64,000 nucleotides of DNA from assembly GCF_014653115.1 (NCBI RefSeq), contig NZ_BNAD01000004.1, positions 186,001 through 250,000 on the forward strand, in the 5' to 3' direction. The position numbers and the translations under genes are program-made. Under the pieces are notes generated by a model. It did not search any database and was not told the origin of the DNA. It saw nothing but the letters and a program-made list of their open reading frames with translations. Positions 45,774-55,245 of this stretch are shown piece after piece (position 1 is the stretch's first letter; each line of letters starts with the position of its first letter). This DNA is from Nocardioides flavus (ex Wang et al. 2016). GTDB taxonomy: Bacteria > Actinomycetota > Actinomycetes > Propionibacteriales > Nocardioidaceae.

Positions 45774-45786
45774 GGTGAGACGCGTC

Positions 45787-45838
45787 AGCGGTGGTCCACC
45801 CACGGTCTGCTCGCGGCGAGTGTGGGTGGGCCACCGCT
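45787..45838 (+). terminator. Terminator after ptsH
   Basis: A 17-bp stem with one G-T wobble (45787-45803 with 45822-45838) and an 18-base loop, 13 bases after the ptsH stop, between convergent genes. It likely stops both ptsH and the membrane-protein transcript. Confidence 0.75.
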
Positions 45839-45880
45839 CGGGTGATCGTCAGTCGCGCTCGGGTGATCGTCAGTCGCGCT
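45839..45880. repeat. 21-bp tandem duplication across a stop codon
   Basis: The 21-bp unit occurs twice back to back (45839-45859 and 45860-45880). The second copy holds the last codons and stop of the minus-strand membrane protein gene; the first copy lies just beyond the stop and repeats it in frame. It looks like a recent slippage event, and the protein end is unchanged. Confidence 0.9.
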
Positions 45881-46850
45881 CGCGCGTCGCGAGGTAGACC
45901 GCCCGCATCCCGACGGCTCGCTCGAGCTGGCTCTCCACGACGGAGAAGAACTGCTTGCGGTACGTCTCGTCGGTGACGGCGGAGACGGTGAAGTAGAACC
46001 CGCTGAACGAGGCCAGGAAGAGCGAGACCTTCATCAGCGACACCGACACGTGCGGGAGGAACGGCACCTCGCCCACCGTGTCGGCGCCGGTCCAGGCGAG
46101 CTGCGTCTCCGTCTCCATCACCAGCGAGCCGAAGAACATGAAGAAGGCGAAGACGGTGACCGACAGCAGCAGGACCTGCACCGTCTGGATCACCAGCAGG
46201 ACCAGGATCAGGTTCCACCGCTCGAACCCGGTCACCTGCGCGAAGTCCTGGGGATCGATCGACGGGTCGGCCGCGACCCCCCGGCTGGCGTGCTCGAGCG
46301 GCGTGCCCGCGCAGGCGCGGGTGATGAAGGCGTCGTCGACCTCGTCGTCGACCCGGTCGACCTCCTCGGGCAGCCGCACGAGCAGGAACAGCACCGCGAG
46401 GCCGAACATCAGCAGGACCGTGAACCACAGCAGCCCGAAGGGCAGGTTGGTCGTCATCTGCCACGCCTCGGCGTTGACGAAGAGGAACGTCACGAAGACG
46501 AGCAGCAACGGCAGCGCCCGCGACGCCATCGGCACCAGGAAGCGGACGCTGCCGAGCGTGCGCGACAGCGCGAAGCCGAGGATCGGGCGCGCGTGCAACG
46601 CGCTCGAGGCGTACCAGAGCAGCCCGAGGACGGTGACGGACAGCCACAGGGCCGGTGCCGCCGTGTACTGCTCCGAGAGCCACCCGAGCAGGCCGCCGCC
46701 CGCGGCGGCAACAGCGACCAGCAGCACGAGGATCGGAACCAGGCGCCGCGGCCTCAGCCCTGCCCTGGCGGCGGCGCGCTCCTCGGCGACGAAGTAGGGC
46801 AGTCCGTGGGCGAGGAACCACTCCTCGACCGTCGTACGGTCCTTGGTCAC
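45870..46850 (-). CDS. Polytopic membrane protein of unknown function
   Basis: A 326-residue protein with about six to seven hydrophobic helices. The soluble N-terminal start (MTKDRTTVEEWFLAHGLPYFV) and a polar domain between helices (about residues 165-215: LPEEVDRVDDEVDDAFITR) are notable. The last 60 residues (SAVTDETYRKQFFSVVESQLERAVGMRAVYLATRE) are amphipathic. I recognise it only as a type of conserved actinobacterial integral membrane protein. It overlaps ribF by 4 bases, so it is co-transcribed with flavin synthesis. Confidence 0.72.
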   Translation of the reverse strand: MTKDRTTVEEWFLAHGLPYFVAEERAAARAGLRPRRLVPILVLLVAVAAAGGGLLGWLSEQYTAAPALWLSVTVLGLLWYASSALHARPILGFALSRTLGSVRFLVPMASRALPLLLVFVTFLFVNAEAWQMTTNLPFGLLWFTVLLMFGLAVLFLLVRLPEEVDRVDDEVDDAFITRACAGTPLEHASRGVAADPSIDPQDFAQVTGFERWNLILVLLVIQTVQVLLLSVTVFAFFMFFGSLVMETETQLAWTGADTVGEVPFLPHVSVSLMKVSLFLASFSGFYFTVSAVTDETYRKQFFSVVESQLERAVGMRAVYLATRERD

Positions 46851-47782
46851 GCCAGCAGCTCCCGGGCCCGACGTACGTCGTCGTGCATGGTCTCGACGAG
46901 GGCGTCGATCCCCTCGAACCTCACCATCGGGCGCAGCCGGTCGACGAACGCGATCTCGACCTCCACCCCGTAGAGCTCGAGGTCGTCACGGTCCAGGACG
47001 TAGGACTCCACGCGCCGGTCCCGCTCGCCGTCGAACGTGGGGTTGGTGCCCACCGAGATGGCGGCCGGGAGCCGCTCGCCGGTGTCGAGCCGCGTGAGCC
47101 ACCCGGCGTAGACGCCGTCGGCCGGCGCCGCGTCGACGGGCGGGACCGGGACGTTGGCCGTGGGATAGCCGAGCTCGCGCCCGCGCCTGTCCCCTTCGAC
47201 GACCGTGCCCCGTACGGTGAACGGCCGGCCGAGGGCCTCGGCCGCACCGGCGACGTCACCGGTGGCCAGGCACTGGCGGACGTAGGTCGAGCTCCAGACC
47301 TGGGGCCCGCCGTCGAGGGCGACCCCGACGGTCTCGAAGCCGCGTTCGGCGCCGGCCTCGACGAGCGTGGCGACCTCGCCCGCCGCCTTGGCCCCGAAGC
47401 GGAAGTTCGACCCGACGACGACCGCACCGGCGTGCAGCGCGTCGACGAGGATCCGGTCGATGAACTGGTCCGGCGTCCACGACGCGACCCCCCGGTCGAA
47501 GCAGACCACGAGGAGGGCGTCCACGCCGGCGCCGGCGAGCAGCCGCGAGCGCGTCTCGATCGAGGTCAGGGTCGGCGGGGCGTGCTCCGGACGCAGCACC
47601 GCCATCGGGTGTGGGTCGAAGGTCACCGCCACGACCGTGTCGATGCCGAGCCGCTGCGCCGTCGCCCGCGCCTCGCGGAGCACGTGGGCGTGCCCGAGGT
47701 GCACGCCGTCGAAGTTGCCGATGCTGACCACGGTGCGGCCGAGGTCGGCCGGCACGTCGTCGACGTCTCGCCAGATCTGCAC
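46847..47782 (-). CDS. ribF: Bifunctional riboflavin kinase / FAD synthetase
   Basis: Makes FMN and then FAD. The 311-residue protein has an N-terminal nucleotidyltransferase domain with SIGNFDGVHLGHAHVL (about residues 20-35) and a C-terminal riboflavin kinase domain with the GYPTANVPV and DLYG-like LELYGVEVEIAFVDRLRPM motifs. GTG 47782 is chosen because a TACTGT hexamer ends 6 bases upstream; the frame continues to 47824 but adds residues over the promoter. Followed by the membrane-protein gene. Confidence 0.95.
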   Translation of the reverse strand: MQIWRDVDDVPADLGRTVVSIGNFDGVHLGHAHVLREARATAQRLGIDTVVAVTFDPHPMAVLRPEHAPPTLTSIETRSRLLAGAGVDALLVVCFDRGVASWTPDQFIDRILVDALHAGAVVVGSNFRFGAKAAGEVATLVEAGAERGFETVGVALDGGPQVWSSTYVRQCLATGDVAGAAEALGRPFTVRGTVVEGDRRGRELGYPTANVPVPPVDAAPADGVYAGWLTRLDTGERLPAAISVGTNPTFDGERDRRVESYVLDRDDLELYGVEVEIAFVDRLRPMVRFEGIDALVETMHDDVRRARELLA

Positions 47783-47788
47783 GGGCAA

Positions 47789-47794
47789 ACAGTA
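47789..47794 (-). promoter_or_regulatory. -10 element of ribF
   Basis: TACTGT on the minus strand, 6 bases before the ribF GTG, with no Shine-Dalgarno sequence. Leaderless mRNA likely. No FMN riboswitch is visible in the short leader. Confidence 0.42.
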
Positions 47795-47821
47795 CTCAGC
47801 GCCGATCTCCCACCGACGCAG

Positions 47822-47852
47822 CACCGGGCCCCCCGTGCCTGGAGGCCCGGTG
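47822..47852 (-). terminator. Terminator after the secreted cupredoxin-like gene
   Basis: A 9-bp stem (47822-47830 with 47844-47852) with a 13-base C-rich loop, 14 bases after the stop at 47867 on the minus strand. Confidence 0.6.
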
Positions 47853-47866
47853 TGCGACGGCTCGCG

Positions 47867-48730
47867 CTACTTCAGCCTGATGGTGCGCATCATCCCCATC
47901 ATGGCGTGCGGCATGCCGCCCATGGACGCGTCGGGCCAGAAGCAGAGCATGGCGTAGGTGCCCTTCGGCAGCCGGTAGTCCATGGCGACCGACTCACCGC
48001 CGCTGATGACCGCGGACTCGAGCGACGTGCTGAAGTCCACCGGCGGCTTCCCCTCCTCGGTCATCAGGAACTCCTTGAGGTCCTGGAGCGAGGCTCCCTT
48101 CCTCATCCTGACCAGGATCACGAAGTGGTTCTGGTCGGAGTGGTTCTTGAAGGTCATCGTGCCCTTGCGGGGGATCGACGCCGGCTTCTTGCTCCACTTG
48201 GCGCTCTGCACCGCCTTCAGCACTGCCCCGTCGGGCATGGCGCCGCCGGTGTCGGTCCCGACCGCCGTGAACGTGAACCACTTGGAGGCGTTGGTCCTGC
48301 CACGGGTGTCGAGCGCGATGTAGCTGCCCGGCTCGAGGTCGACCCAGAAGCGCGCAGCCTTGTCGGGCGTGCTGGACACGCCGCCGACGAGCGTCACGTT
48401 GGCCTCGAATCGGCGGAAAGGCCCCAGCTTGCCCGCGTCGAGCCCCTTCTTGATGTCCGCCTCGGCCTCCTCGACGGTGTAGCCCTCGTGCAGGCTGACG
48501 ATCTGGAACCCGGAGGGCTTCGCGCTGGTGACCGTGAACTCGCTGACGCCCGGCTGGACGGTCGTCGGCATCGTGATCCTGCGAGTCCCGCTGATGGTGA
48601 CGTCGACCGTGGCGGCTGCTGTCTCCCGTGCAGCATCCTGACCGGCGGCCCCCGCCGTGCTTCCGGTGAGCGCTCCCGCGGTCAGCACCATGACACTGAC
48701 GGCGAGAGCGGCAATGCGTTGGACGGTCAT
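47867..48730 (-). CDS. Secreted protein with two cupredoxin-like repeats
   Basis: A 287-residue exported protein. The signal peptide is MTVQRIAALAVSVMVLTAGA, followed by an Ala/Thr-rich stretch. Two similar domains follow (about residues 45-150 and 160-287). Each has a beta-rich start, an acidic helix (EEAEADIKKGLDAG; LQDLKEFLMTEEG) and a DLEPGSY/RLPKGTY turn. Only the second ends in a Cys/Met/His-rich loop (CFWPDASMGGMPHAMMGMM), like a cupredoxin copper site. Copper or iron handling is a possibility, not established. ATG 48730 has GGGAGG upstream. A perfect palindrome ACCCCTAGGGGT (48843-48854) lies in its upstream region, perhaps an operator. Confidence 0.68.
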   Translation of the reverse strand: MTVQRIAALAVSVMVLTAGALTGSTAGAAGQDAARETAAATVDVTISGTRRITMPTTVQPGVSEFTVTSAKPSGFQIVSLHEGYTVEEAEADIKKGLDAGKLGPFRRFEANVTLVGGVSSTPDKAARFWVDLEPGSYIALDTRGRTNASKWFTFTAVGTDTGGAMPDGAVLKAVQSAKWSKKPASIPRKGTMTFKNHSDQNHFVILVRMRKGASLQDLKEFLMTEEGKPPVDFSTSLESAVISGGESVAMDYRLPKGTYAMLCFWPDASMGGMPHAMMGMMRTIRLK

Positions 48731-48866
48731 GCCGTACCTCCCTCGGGCACCGCGCACCCTGCGCCCCTGCCCGGCCTCCACGGTGCTCCTCTGCGCACCG
48801 TTCCCACCAGCCGATTTCCCGACTGGTCAAGACCACCCTGACACCCCTAGGGGTGAGAGAGGACCT

Positions 48867-49724
48867 TCAGACGAAGACCGCGACTGGTCGAGCCGAGGGC
48901 CCGCGCTGCTCGTAGAGGGCGAGGAACTCCCCGCCCGGCGCGAAGACCGCGTGCGGGCGGTCGTCCGGGAGGGTCAGGTCGAGAGCCCGCCCGAACCGCA
49001 CGTGCGCGGCCCGCTCGTCGTCGAGCTCGACCACTGGGAACGTCGCGCGGGCGGCGTCCGCGATCGGGAGCACCGCGAAGTCGTCGCCCAGCTGCTCGAG
49101 CGTACGCGCCACCGACAGGTCGAAGGGGCCGACCGCCGTACGCCGCAGCGCGGTCAGGTGCCCGCCCACCCCGAGCGCGGCACCGAGGTCCCGGGCGATG
49201 GCGCGGATGTAGGTGCCCGACGAGCAGCGCACGGAGATGCGTACCTCGGGAAGCGCCACCTCGCGCACGACGAGCTCGTGGATGGTCACCGGGCGGGCCT
49301 TGAGCTCGACCTGCTCGCCGTCGCGCACCCGGGCGTAGGCTCGCTTGCCGTCGACCTTGATCGCGGACACGGCGGTGGGCACCTGCTCGATGTCACCGAC
49401 GAACCGCGCCAGCTCGGTGCGTACGGCCTCGGCGTCCACGCCGTCGACGGGAGCGGTCGAGACGACCTCGCCCTCGGCGTCGTCGGTGGTCGTCGAGACG
49501 CCGAGCCGGATGGTGGCGTCGTAGGCCTTCTCGGTGAGCATGAGGTGACCGAGCAGACGGGTCGCGCGGTCGACACCGAGCACCAGCACGCCGGTCGCCA
49601 TCGGGTCGAGCGTGCCGGCGTGGCCGACCTTGCGGGTGCCGGCGAGCCGGCGCACCCGGGCCACGACGTCGTGCGAGGTCATGCCCGGGGCCTTGTCGAC
49701 GACGACCAGACCGGGATCGGCCAT
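48867..49724 (-). CDS. truB: tRNA pseudouridine(55) synthase TruB
   Basis: Makes pseudouridine 55 in the T loop of tRNAs. The 285-residue protein begins [21 protein letters not shown] and has KVGHAGTLDPMATGVLVLGVD, with the catalytic Asp in TLDP, and CSSGTYIRAIARDLG. The C-terminal region is the PUA-like actinobacterial type. Overlaps rbfA by one base (ATGA overlap); last gene of rimP-nusA-ylxR-infB-rbfA-truB. Confidence 0.96.
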   Translation of the reverse strand: MADPGLVVVDKAPGMTSHDVVARVRRLAGTRKVGHAGTLDPMATGVLVLGVDRATRLLGHLMLTEKAYDATIRLGVSTTTDDAEGEVVSTAPVDGVDAEAVRTELARFVGDIEQVPTAVSAIKVDGKRAYARVRDGEQVELKARPVTIHELVVREVALPEVRISVRCSSGTYIRAIARDLGAALGVGGHLTALRRTAVGPFDLSVARTLEQLGDDFAVLPIADAARATFPVVELDDERAAHVRFGRALDLTLPDDRPHAVFAPGGEFLALYEQRGPSARPVAVFV

Positions 49725-50215
49725 CAGGCGCGGTCGTCCCCGTCGAGCTCCTCGGCGCCCTCGAGCCCGCCGGCGAGCTCGTCCTCGAGCTCGTCGTCGG
49801 CCACCCGCGGCTTCTTGTACGGGTCGGCCTCGCCGGCGTACGCCTCGACGCGGCGGGCCGCGACCTCCTCGTCCTGCTGCCGGGCGCGCGCGAGGACCTC
49901 GTCGAGCGCACGGGCGCTCTCGGGGAGGGCGTCGGGGATGAAGGTCAGCGACGGCACGATGCGCATGCCGAGCTGCTTGGCCACCTCGGAGCGGATGACC
50001 CCCTTGGCCGACTCCAGCGCGGCGGCCGTGCTGGCCAGCTCCTCCTCGGCGCCGAGGACGGTGTAGAAGATCGAGGCCTGCTGCGAGTCGCCGGTGACGC
50101 GGACGTCGGTGACCGTGACGAAGCCGAGGCGCGGGTCCTTGATCCGCCGCTCGAGCATCTCGGCGACGATGACCTGGATGCGGTCGGCGATCTTGCGGAC
50201 ACGGGGGTTGCTCAT
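49724..50215 (-). CDS. rbfA: 30S ribosome-binding factor A
   Basis: A cold-shock 16S rRNA maturation factor with a KH-like fold; 163 residues. It begins [21 protein letters not shown] and has the [17 protein letters not shown] segment. The C-terminal 45 residues are acidic and variable. A 106-bp nested palindrome lies between its start and the infB stop. Confidence 0.95.
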   Translation of the reverse strand: MSNPRVRKIADRIQVIVAEMLERRIKDPRLGFVTVTDVRVTGDSQQASIFYTVLGAEEELASTAAALESAKGVIRSEVAKQLGMRIVPSLTFIPDALPESARALDEVLARARQQDEEVAARRVEAYAGEADPYKKPRVADDELEDELAGGLEGAEELDGDDRA

Positions 50216-50237
50216 GGGTCCAGTCTCTCCTACTCGT

Positions 50238-50343
50238 GAGCGGGCACTTCGTGCCCGTCACAGACGGTGACCGGGCGCTTCGTGCCCATGAAGGGGAACG
50301 AAGCGCCCGGTCGATGACGCGGACGGGCACGAAGTGCCCGCTC
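50238..50343. repeat. 106-bp nested palindrome between infB and rbfA
   Basis: An outer perfect 22-bp inverted repeat (50238-50259 with 50322-50343) encloses an inner perfect 15-bp one (50269-50283 with 50298-50312). Each outer arm also contains the small hairpin GGGCAC-TTC-GTGCCC, and related GGGCGCTTCGTGCCC sequences are in the inner part. It fills the whole 132-base gap between the infB stop and the rbfA start except for the rbfA ribosome-binding region. It could attenuate rbfA-truB or be an inserted repeat. Confidence 0.9.
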
Positions 50344-50347
50344 GGGA

Positions 50348-53155
50348 TCAGCCGCGCGGGATCTCGCGCATCTCGAACGCCTCGACGATGTCGCCGATCT
50401 TGATGTCCTGGAAGTTCCGGAGCACCAGACCGCACTCGAAGCCCTCGCGGACCTCGGACGCGTCGTCCTTCTCGCGGCGCAGCGAGGCGAGGTCGAGGTT
50501 GTCCGCCACGACCGCTCCGTCGCGCAGGACCCGCACCTTGGCGTTGCGGCGGAGCAGGCCGGAGGTGACCATGCAGCCCGCGATGTTGCCGGCCTTGGAC
50601 GAGCGGAAGATCTCGCGGATCTCCGCCTGCCCGAGGGTCGACTCCTCGTAGACGGGCTTGAGCATGCCCTTGAGCGCCGCCTCGATCTCCTCGATCGCCT
50701 GGTAGATGACCGAGTAGTAGCGGATCTCGACACCTTCCTTGTCGGCCATCTGGCTCGCCTTGCCCTGCGGGCGGACGTTGAAGCCGATGATGATGGCGTC
50801 GGAGGCGGCGGCGAGGTCGACGTTGGTCTCGGTGATGGCACCGACACCCCGGTCGATCACGCGCAGCGAGACCTCGTCGCCGACGTCGATCTGCGACAGG
50901 GCGTCCTCGAGCGCCTCGACCGAGCCGGACACGTCGCCCTTGAGGATGAGGTTGAGCTCCTGGCTCTCGCCCTTCTCCATGGAGGCCATGAAGTCCTCGA
51001 GGCTGCGGCGGACGCGACGCTTGGCCTGCATGGCCGCACGCTCGCGCGCCTCGCGCTTCTCGGCGATCTGGCGAGCCATGCGGTCGTCCTCGACCACGAT
51101 GAAGTTCTGACCCGCACCCGGGACGGCCGAGAGTCCGAGCACCATCGCGGGACGCGACGGGTCAGCCTCGGTGATCTCCTGGCCGTGCTCGTCGAGCATC
51201 GCCCGGACGCGACCGTGGGCCGGACCGGCCACGATCGAGTCGCCGACGCGGAGGGTTCCGCGCTGGACGAGCACCGTGGCGACCGGACCGCGTCCGCGGT
51301 CGAGGTGCGCCTCGACGACGAGGCCCTGGGCGTCCTGGTCGGGGTTGGCCCGCAGGTCGAGCGAGGCGTCGGCGGTGAGGACGACGGCCTCGAGCAGCTT
51401 GTCGAGGTTGAGCCCGGCCTTGGCCGAGACGTCGACGAACATCGCGTCGCCGCCGTACTCCTCGGGGATCAGGCCGTACTCGGTGAGCTGGCCGCGGACC
51501 TTGGTGGAGTCGGCCTCCGGCTTGTCGATCTTGTTGACCGCCACCACGATCGGCACCTCGGCCGCCTTGGCGTGGTTGAGCGCCTCGACCGTCTGCGGCA
51601 TGACGCCGTCGTCGGCCGCGACGACCAGGATCGCGATGTCGGTGGCCTGCGCACCACGGGCACGCATGGCGGTGAACGCCTCGTGACCGGGGGTGTCGAT
51701 GAGGGTGATGCGGCGGTCCTCGCCGTCGACCTCGGTGTGGACCTGGTAGGCACCGATGTGCTGGGTGATGCCTCCGGCCTCCTTGTCGACGACGTTGGCG
51801 TTGCGCAGCGCGTCGAGGAGCTTGGTCTTTCCGTGGTCGACGTGACCCATGACCGTGACGACCGGCGGACGGACGACCAGGTCGGCCTCGTCGCCCTCGT
51901 CGCCCTCGTCGGCGCCGAACTCGAGGTCGAACGTCTCGAGCAGCTCGCGGTCCTCGTCCTCCGGGGACACGATCTGGACGACGTAGTTGAGCTCCTCGCC
52001 GAGCAGCTCGAAGGTCTCGTCACCCACCGACTGGGTCGAGGTGACCATCTCGCCGAGCGAGAACAGCATCTGGACCAGGGCGGCCGCGTCGACGTTGATC
52101 TTCTCGGCGAAGTCGGTCAGGGACGCGCCACGCGGCAGCCGTACGGTCTCGCCGTTGCCCTTGCGGACGCGCACGCCGCCCAGGGTCGGGGCGTCCATGG
52201 CCTCGAACTCCTGACGACGCGCCCGCTTGGACTTGCGCCCACGGCGCGAGGGACCACCCGGGCGACCGAAGGCACCCTGGGTCTGTCCGCGCTGGCCGGG
52301 ACGACCACCGCCGGGGCGACCGCCGCCGGACGGGCCGAAGCCACCGGGACGTCCGGGAGCACCACCGGGAGCACCGGCACCGGCGCCGGGACGACCCGGG
52401 GCACCGCGTCCGGGAGCACCGGGGCGACCGGGGCCGCCGCCGGGTCCGCCGCGGGCAGGACGGCCACCGGGACCGTTGCCGAAGGCGGCCGGGGACTTGG
52501 GCATCATCGCCGGGTTGGGGCGCGGCATGCCGGGACGGGCGTCGCCGCCACCGGCCGGCGGGCGCGGCGGACGGTTGTCGTCGCCACCGGTACGGGGTGC
52601 GGGGCGCTGCCCCATGCCCTGGCTGGGAGCGAACGGGTTGTTGCCCGGGCGCGGCGCGCCGGGCCGGCCGACCGGACGGGGAGCCGGGCTCGGGGCCTTC
52701 GCCGCCGGGGCGGCGGGCGCGGCCGGGGGCTCGGGCTCGGCAGCGGGTGCCTTCGGCTCGGCGGCCGGAGCCTTCGGACCGGGCTTGGGGCCGGGCCGGG
52801 CGGCCGGGGCCGCAGGTGCGGCGGGCTCAGCGGCCGGCTCGGCCACCGGCTCGGCGCCGGCCGGGGCCTCGGCGCGCGCCTCGGTCGCAGCGGGCGCGGG
52901 CGCCGGCTTCGGGCCGGGCTTCGGCGCGGCCTTCTTGGCGGCCGGCTTCTCGGCCTCGGGCGCGGCGGCCGGGGAGGCGGCAGCAGCCGCCTTCAGCTCG
53001 TCGCCGTACTGCTTCTTGAAGCGCATCTCGACGGGCGGCTCGACAGTCGACGATGCCGACTTGACGAACTCCCCCATCTCCTTGAGCTTCTCGAGAACGA
53101 ACTTGCTCTCGACTCCGAACTCCTTGGCGAGCTCGTGGACTCGGGTCTTTGCCAC
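50348..53155 (-). CDS. infB: Translation initiation factor IF-2
   Basis: GTPase that brings initiator tRNA to the 30S subunit; 935 residues. Order: N-terminal IF2_N module ([21 protein letters not shown]), a long Ala/Pro/Gly-rich linker (about 70-300), a second IF2_N-like part, G domain (G1 GHVDHGKT, G3 DTPGHEAF, G4 NKID) near residues 435-600, then domains II, III and IV. The Pro/Gly-rich linker is long, as usual in Actinobacteria. GTG start. It is downstream of ylxR in the conserved nusA-infB cluster. Confidence 0.97.
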   Translation of the reverse strand: MAKTRVHELAKEFGVESKFVLEKLKEMGEFVKSASSTVEPPVEMRFKKQYGDELKAAAAASPAAAPEAEKPAAKKAAPKPGPKPAPAPAATEARAEAPAGAEPVAEPAAEPAAPAAPAARPGPKPGPKAPAAEPKAPAAEPEPPAAPAAPAAKAPSPAPRPVGRPGAPRPGNNPFAPSQGMGQRPAPRTGGDDNRPPRPPAGGGDARPGMPRPNPAMMPKSPAAFGNGPGGRPARGGPGGGPGRPGAPGRGAPGRPGAGAGAPGGAPGRPGGFGPSGGGRPGGGRPGQRGQTQGAFGRPGGPSRRGRKSKRARRQEFEAMDAPTLGGVRVRKGNGETVRLPRGASLTDFAEKINVDAAALVQMLFSLGEMVTSTQSVGDETFELLGEELNYVVQIVSPEDEDRELLETFDLEFGADEGDEGDEADLVVRPPVVTVMGHVDHGKTKLLDALRNANVVDKEAGGITQHIGAYQVHTEVDGEDRRITLIDTPGHEAFTAMRARGAQATDIAILVVAADDGVMPQTVEALNHAKAAEVPIVVAVNKIDKPEADSTKVRGQLTEYGLIPEEYGGDAMFVDVSAKAGLNLDKLLEAVVLTADASLDLRANPDQDAQGLVVEAHLDRGRGPVATVLVQRGTLRVGDSIVAGPAHGRVRAMLDEHGQEITEADPSRPAMVLGLSAVPGAGQNFIVVEDDRMARQIAEKREARERAAMQAKRRVRRSLEDFMASMEKGESQELNLILKGDVSGSVEALEDALSQIDVGDEVSLRVIDRGVGAITETNVDLAAASDAIIIGFNVRPQGKASQMADKEGVEIRYYSVIYQAIEEIEAALKGMLKPVYEESTLGQAEIREIFRSSKAGNIAGCMVTSGLLRRNAKVRVLRDGAVVADNLDLASLRREKDDASEVREGFECGLVLRNFQDIKIGDIVEAFEMREIPRG

Positions 53156-53170
53156 GGTTGGTCTCTACTC

Positions 53171-53195
53171 CTTCTGGTCCGTGACCCCAGAAGGA
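53171..53195 (-). promoter_or_regulatory. Hairpin in the infB leader
   Basis: An 8-bp stem (53171-53178 with 53188-53195, 9-base loop) lies between ylxR and infB, just before the infB start on the minus strand. Its 3' arm contains part of AGAAGGAG, the only Shine-Dalgarno candidate for infB (12 bases from GTG), so folding could reduce infB initiation. Speculative. Confidence 0.35.
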
Positions 53196-53252
53196 GGGGA
53201 AACGGAACAGCTAGTGGGTGTGCACACTCATTGCGAGTTACTCATCGAGTGC

Positions 53253-53609
53253 TCATGAGCTGCGTGCTCCAGTTTCTGGTCGGTGGTGCGGTGAATCGGA
53301 CTGGCTGTTCTGGTGCTGCTGGATCGATGCGAGGTGGTCCTCCACCAGCGCGCCGGCGAGCGCCACACCCGAGCGGAGGGCCCGGGGGAAGGCTCGGCGT
53401 CGCACCGCGAGCTGCCAGCACTCCGTCGTGGGGTGCAGGTGCGCCCCGCGACCGGGTGCCCGGTGCTGCGGGTCCGGGACCAGGGCCGGTCGGCCCTCGG
53501 CGTCCGAGCCCGCGACCACGCGGAGCAGCTCGCTCGCAGCGGCCCTGGTCCGACAACCCACACAGGTCCGGACGGGTCCGGGCGCAGGGGTGTCAGACGT
53601 GGTGGCCAC
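53253..53609 (-). CDS. YlxR/RnpM family RNA-binding protein (DUF448)
   Basis: A 118-residue protein of the nusA-infB cluster. The diagnostic motif PVRTCVGCRTR and GRGAHLHPTTECW are present; the family binds RNA and in Bacillus modulates RNase P. The C-terminal 35 residues are not conserved-looking. A TAGAGT hexamer 8 bases before the GTG at 53609 suggests an internal promoter for ylxR-infB. Confidence 0.9.
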   Translation of the reverse strand: MATTSDTPAPGPVRTCVGCRTRAAASELLRVVAGSDAEGRPALVPDPQHRAPGRGAHLHPTTECWQLAVRRRAFPRALRSGVALAGALVEDHLASIQQHQNSQSDSPHHRPETGARSS

Positions 53610-53655
53610 TGCTCACCACTCTACTGCGTGTGGCCAGTGGTTTACGAACTGAGCC

Positions 53656-54633
53656 TCACTCGTCGCTGGTCGCCTCATCGCTGCGGATGTCGATGCGCCA
53701 GCCGGTGAGCCGGGCCGCGAGACGGGCGTTCTGGCCCTCCTTGCCGATGGCGAGGGAGAGCTGGAAGTCGGGAACGACCACCCGGCAGGACCGTGCCGCC
53801 AGGTCGACGATCTCGACCGCGGTCACCCGGGCGGGCGACAACGCGTGCGCCACCAGCTCGGCGGGGTCCTCGGCCCAGTCGACGATGTCGATCTTCTCGC
53901 CGTGCAGCTCGCTCATGACGTTGCGCACGCGCTGGCCCATCGGACCGATGCAGGCGCCCTTGGCGTTGACGCCCGGGACGGTCGAGTGCACCGCGATCTT
54001 CGTGCGGTGGCCGGCCTCGCGGGCGATGGCGGCGACCTCGACGGTGCCGTCGGCGATCTCGGGGACCTCGAGGGCGAAGAGCTTCTTGACCAGCGTGGGG
54101 TGCGAGCGCGAGAGCGTGACCTGCGGCCCGCGCATGCCCTTGCGCACCGAGGTGACCAGGCACTTGATCCGCTCGCCGTGGACGTACTTCTCACCGGGCA
54201 CGCGCTCACTGATCGGCAGGATCGCCTCGAGCTTGCCGAGGTCGACCATGACGTCGTCGGGGTTGCGGCCCTGCTGGATGATGCCGGAGATGATGTCGCC
54301 CTCCTTGCCGGAGAACTCGCCGAACGTCTTCTCGTCCTCGGCGTCGCGCAGCCGCTGGAGCATCACCTGCTTGGCGGTGGTCGCCGCGATGCGGCCGAAC
54401 CCCTGGGGCGTGTCGTCGTACTCGGGGCCGGCGACGCCGTCGTCGTCGATCTCGCGCGCCCACACGGTGACGTGTCCGGTCTTGCGGTCGAGCTCGACAC
54501 GCGCGGGGTGGGAGGACTCGGTGGCGCGCTGGTAGGCCGTCAGCAGGGCCTGCTCAATCGCCTCCGCGAGCACCTCGAAGGAGATCTCCTTCTCCCGCTC
54601 CAGCATGCGCAGGATGCTCAGGTCGATGTCCAT
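53656..54633 (-). CDS. nusA: Transcription termination/antitermination factor NusA
   Basis: Binds RNA polymerase and nascent RNA. The 325-residue protein has the N-terminal polymerase-binding domain ([22 protein letters not shown]), an S1 domain (about 135-200), KH1 and KH2 (about 205-325) with [19 protein letters not shown] and [17 protein letters not shown]. The C-terminal acidic repeats of the enterobacterial protein are absent, as in other Actinobacteria. ATG 54633 overlaps the rimP stop. Confidence 0.97.
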   Translation of the reverse strand: MDIDLSILRMLEREKEISFEVLAEAIEQALLTAYQRATESSHPARVELDRKTGHVTVWAREIDDDGVAGPEYDDTPQGFGRIAATTAKQVMLQRLRDAEDEKTFGEFSGKEGDIISGIIQQGRNPDDVMVDLGKLEAILPISERVPGEKYVHGERIKCLVTSVRKGMRGPQVTLSRSHPTLVKKLFALEVPEIADGTVEVAAIAREAGHRTKIAVHSTVPGVNAKGACIGPMGQRVRNVMSELHGEKIDIVDWAEDPAELVAHALSPARVTAVEIVDLAARSCRVVVPDFQLSLAIGKEGQNARLAARLTGWRIDIRSDEATSDE

Positions 54634-55130
54634 CAGTCGTCCTTCTCGTCGTGCTTGTCGGTCTTGCGGTTGAACTCGACCTGCACGAGCGCCTTGGCCA
54701 CGTCGGCGTAGGCGACCTCGTGCTGTCGGCCCGAGACGTCGAGGACCGCCGACTCATCCGACGACGACACGACGCGTCCGGTCAGGTCCGTCCCGTCGGC
54801 CAGGGTCACCTTGACCAGGCGGTCGGTGTTGCGGCGCCAGTGGCGCGGGAGCGTCAGCGGACGGTCGACGCCGCGGGAGGTCACCTCGAGGGTGTAGGGC
54901 ATCTCGCCCATCACGTCGGACTCGTCGAGCACGCGGGAGACCTCACGCGTGGCGTCGGCGACGTCGTCGAGGGTGACGCCACCGTCCCTGTCCACGGCCA
55001 CCCGCAGCACCCGGCGCTTGCCGGCGGGGGTGACCTCGACGGCCTCGACGTCGAGGCCCAGCACCAGCAGGGGGTCGACCAGCTCCGCCTCGATGCGGTC
55101 CCGGGTGGCGTCCTGTCGGGGTGTGCTCAT
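54633..55130 (-). CDS. rimP: Ribosome maturation factor RimP
   Basis: Helps assemble the 30S subunit; 165 residues. It has the N-terminal domain with [20 protein letters not shown] and VSRVLDESD, then the Sm-like C-terminal domain with [20 protein letters not shown] 55130 has AGGAGG 9 bases upstream. First gene of the rimP-nusA-ylxR-infB-rbfA-truB operon. Confidence 0.95.
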   Translation of the reverse strand: MSTPRQDATRDRIEAELVDPLLVLGLDVEAVEVTPAGKRRVLRVAVDRDGGVTLDDVADATREVSRVLDESDVMGEMPYTLEVTSRGVDRPLTLPRHWRRNTDRLVKVTLADGTDLTGRVVSSSDESAVLDVSGRQHEVAYADVAKALVQVEFNRKTDKHDEKDD

Positions 55131-55233
55131 CGGGTGCGACCTCCTTCTGTAGTTGTCGAGGGGTCACGATACCGGCACCGCTCCCGGCGCCCACACCCCA
55201 CGGCGACCGGTCCGGACCGCCCGCACGGGTGGG

Positions 55234-55239
55234 TAGGGT
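55234..55239 (+). promoter_or_regulatory. -10 element of the lipoprotein/DUF4439 operon
   Basis: TAGGGT ends 6 bases before the GTG at 55246; leaderless start likely. The divergent rimP promoter lies in the same 115-base gap. Confidence 0.42.
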
Positions 55240-55245
55240 TCGCTC

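Noticed and set aside
47783..47866. FMN riboswitch for ribF
   Set aside because: Only a 6-base leader follows the likely -10, and the remaining sequence holds the terminator of the neighbouring gene.
51185..54535. Very long open frame (1116 codons) opposite infB and nusA
   Set aside because: A shadow of infB, ylxR and nusA: low-complexity Gly/Arg/Thr sequence in the region opposite the infB linker.
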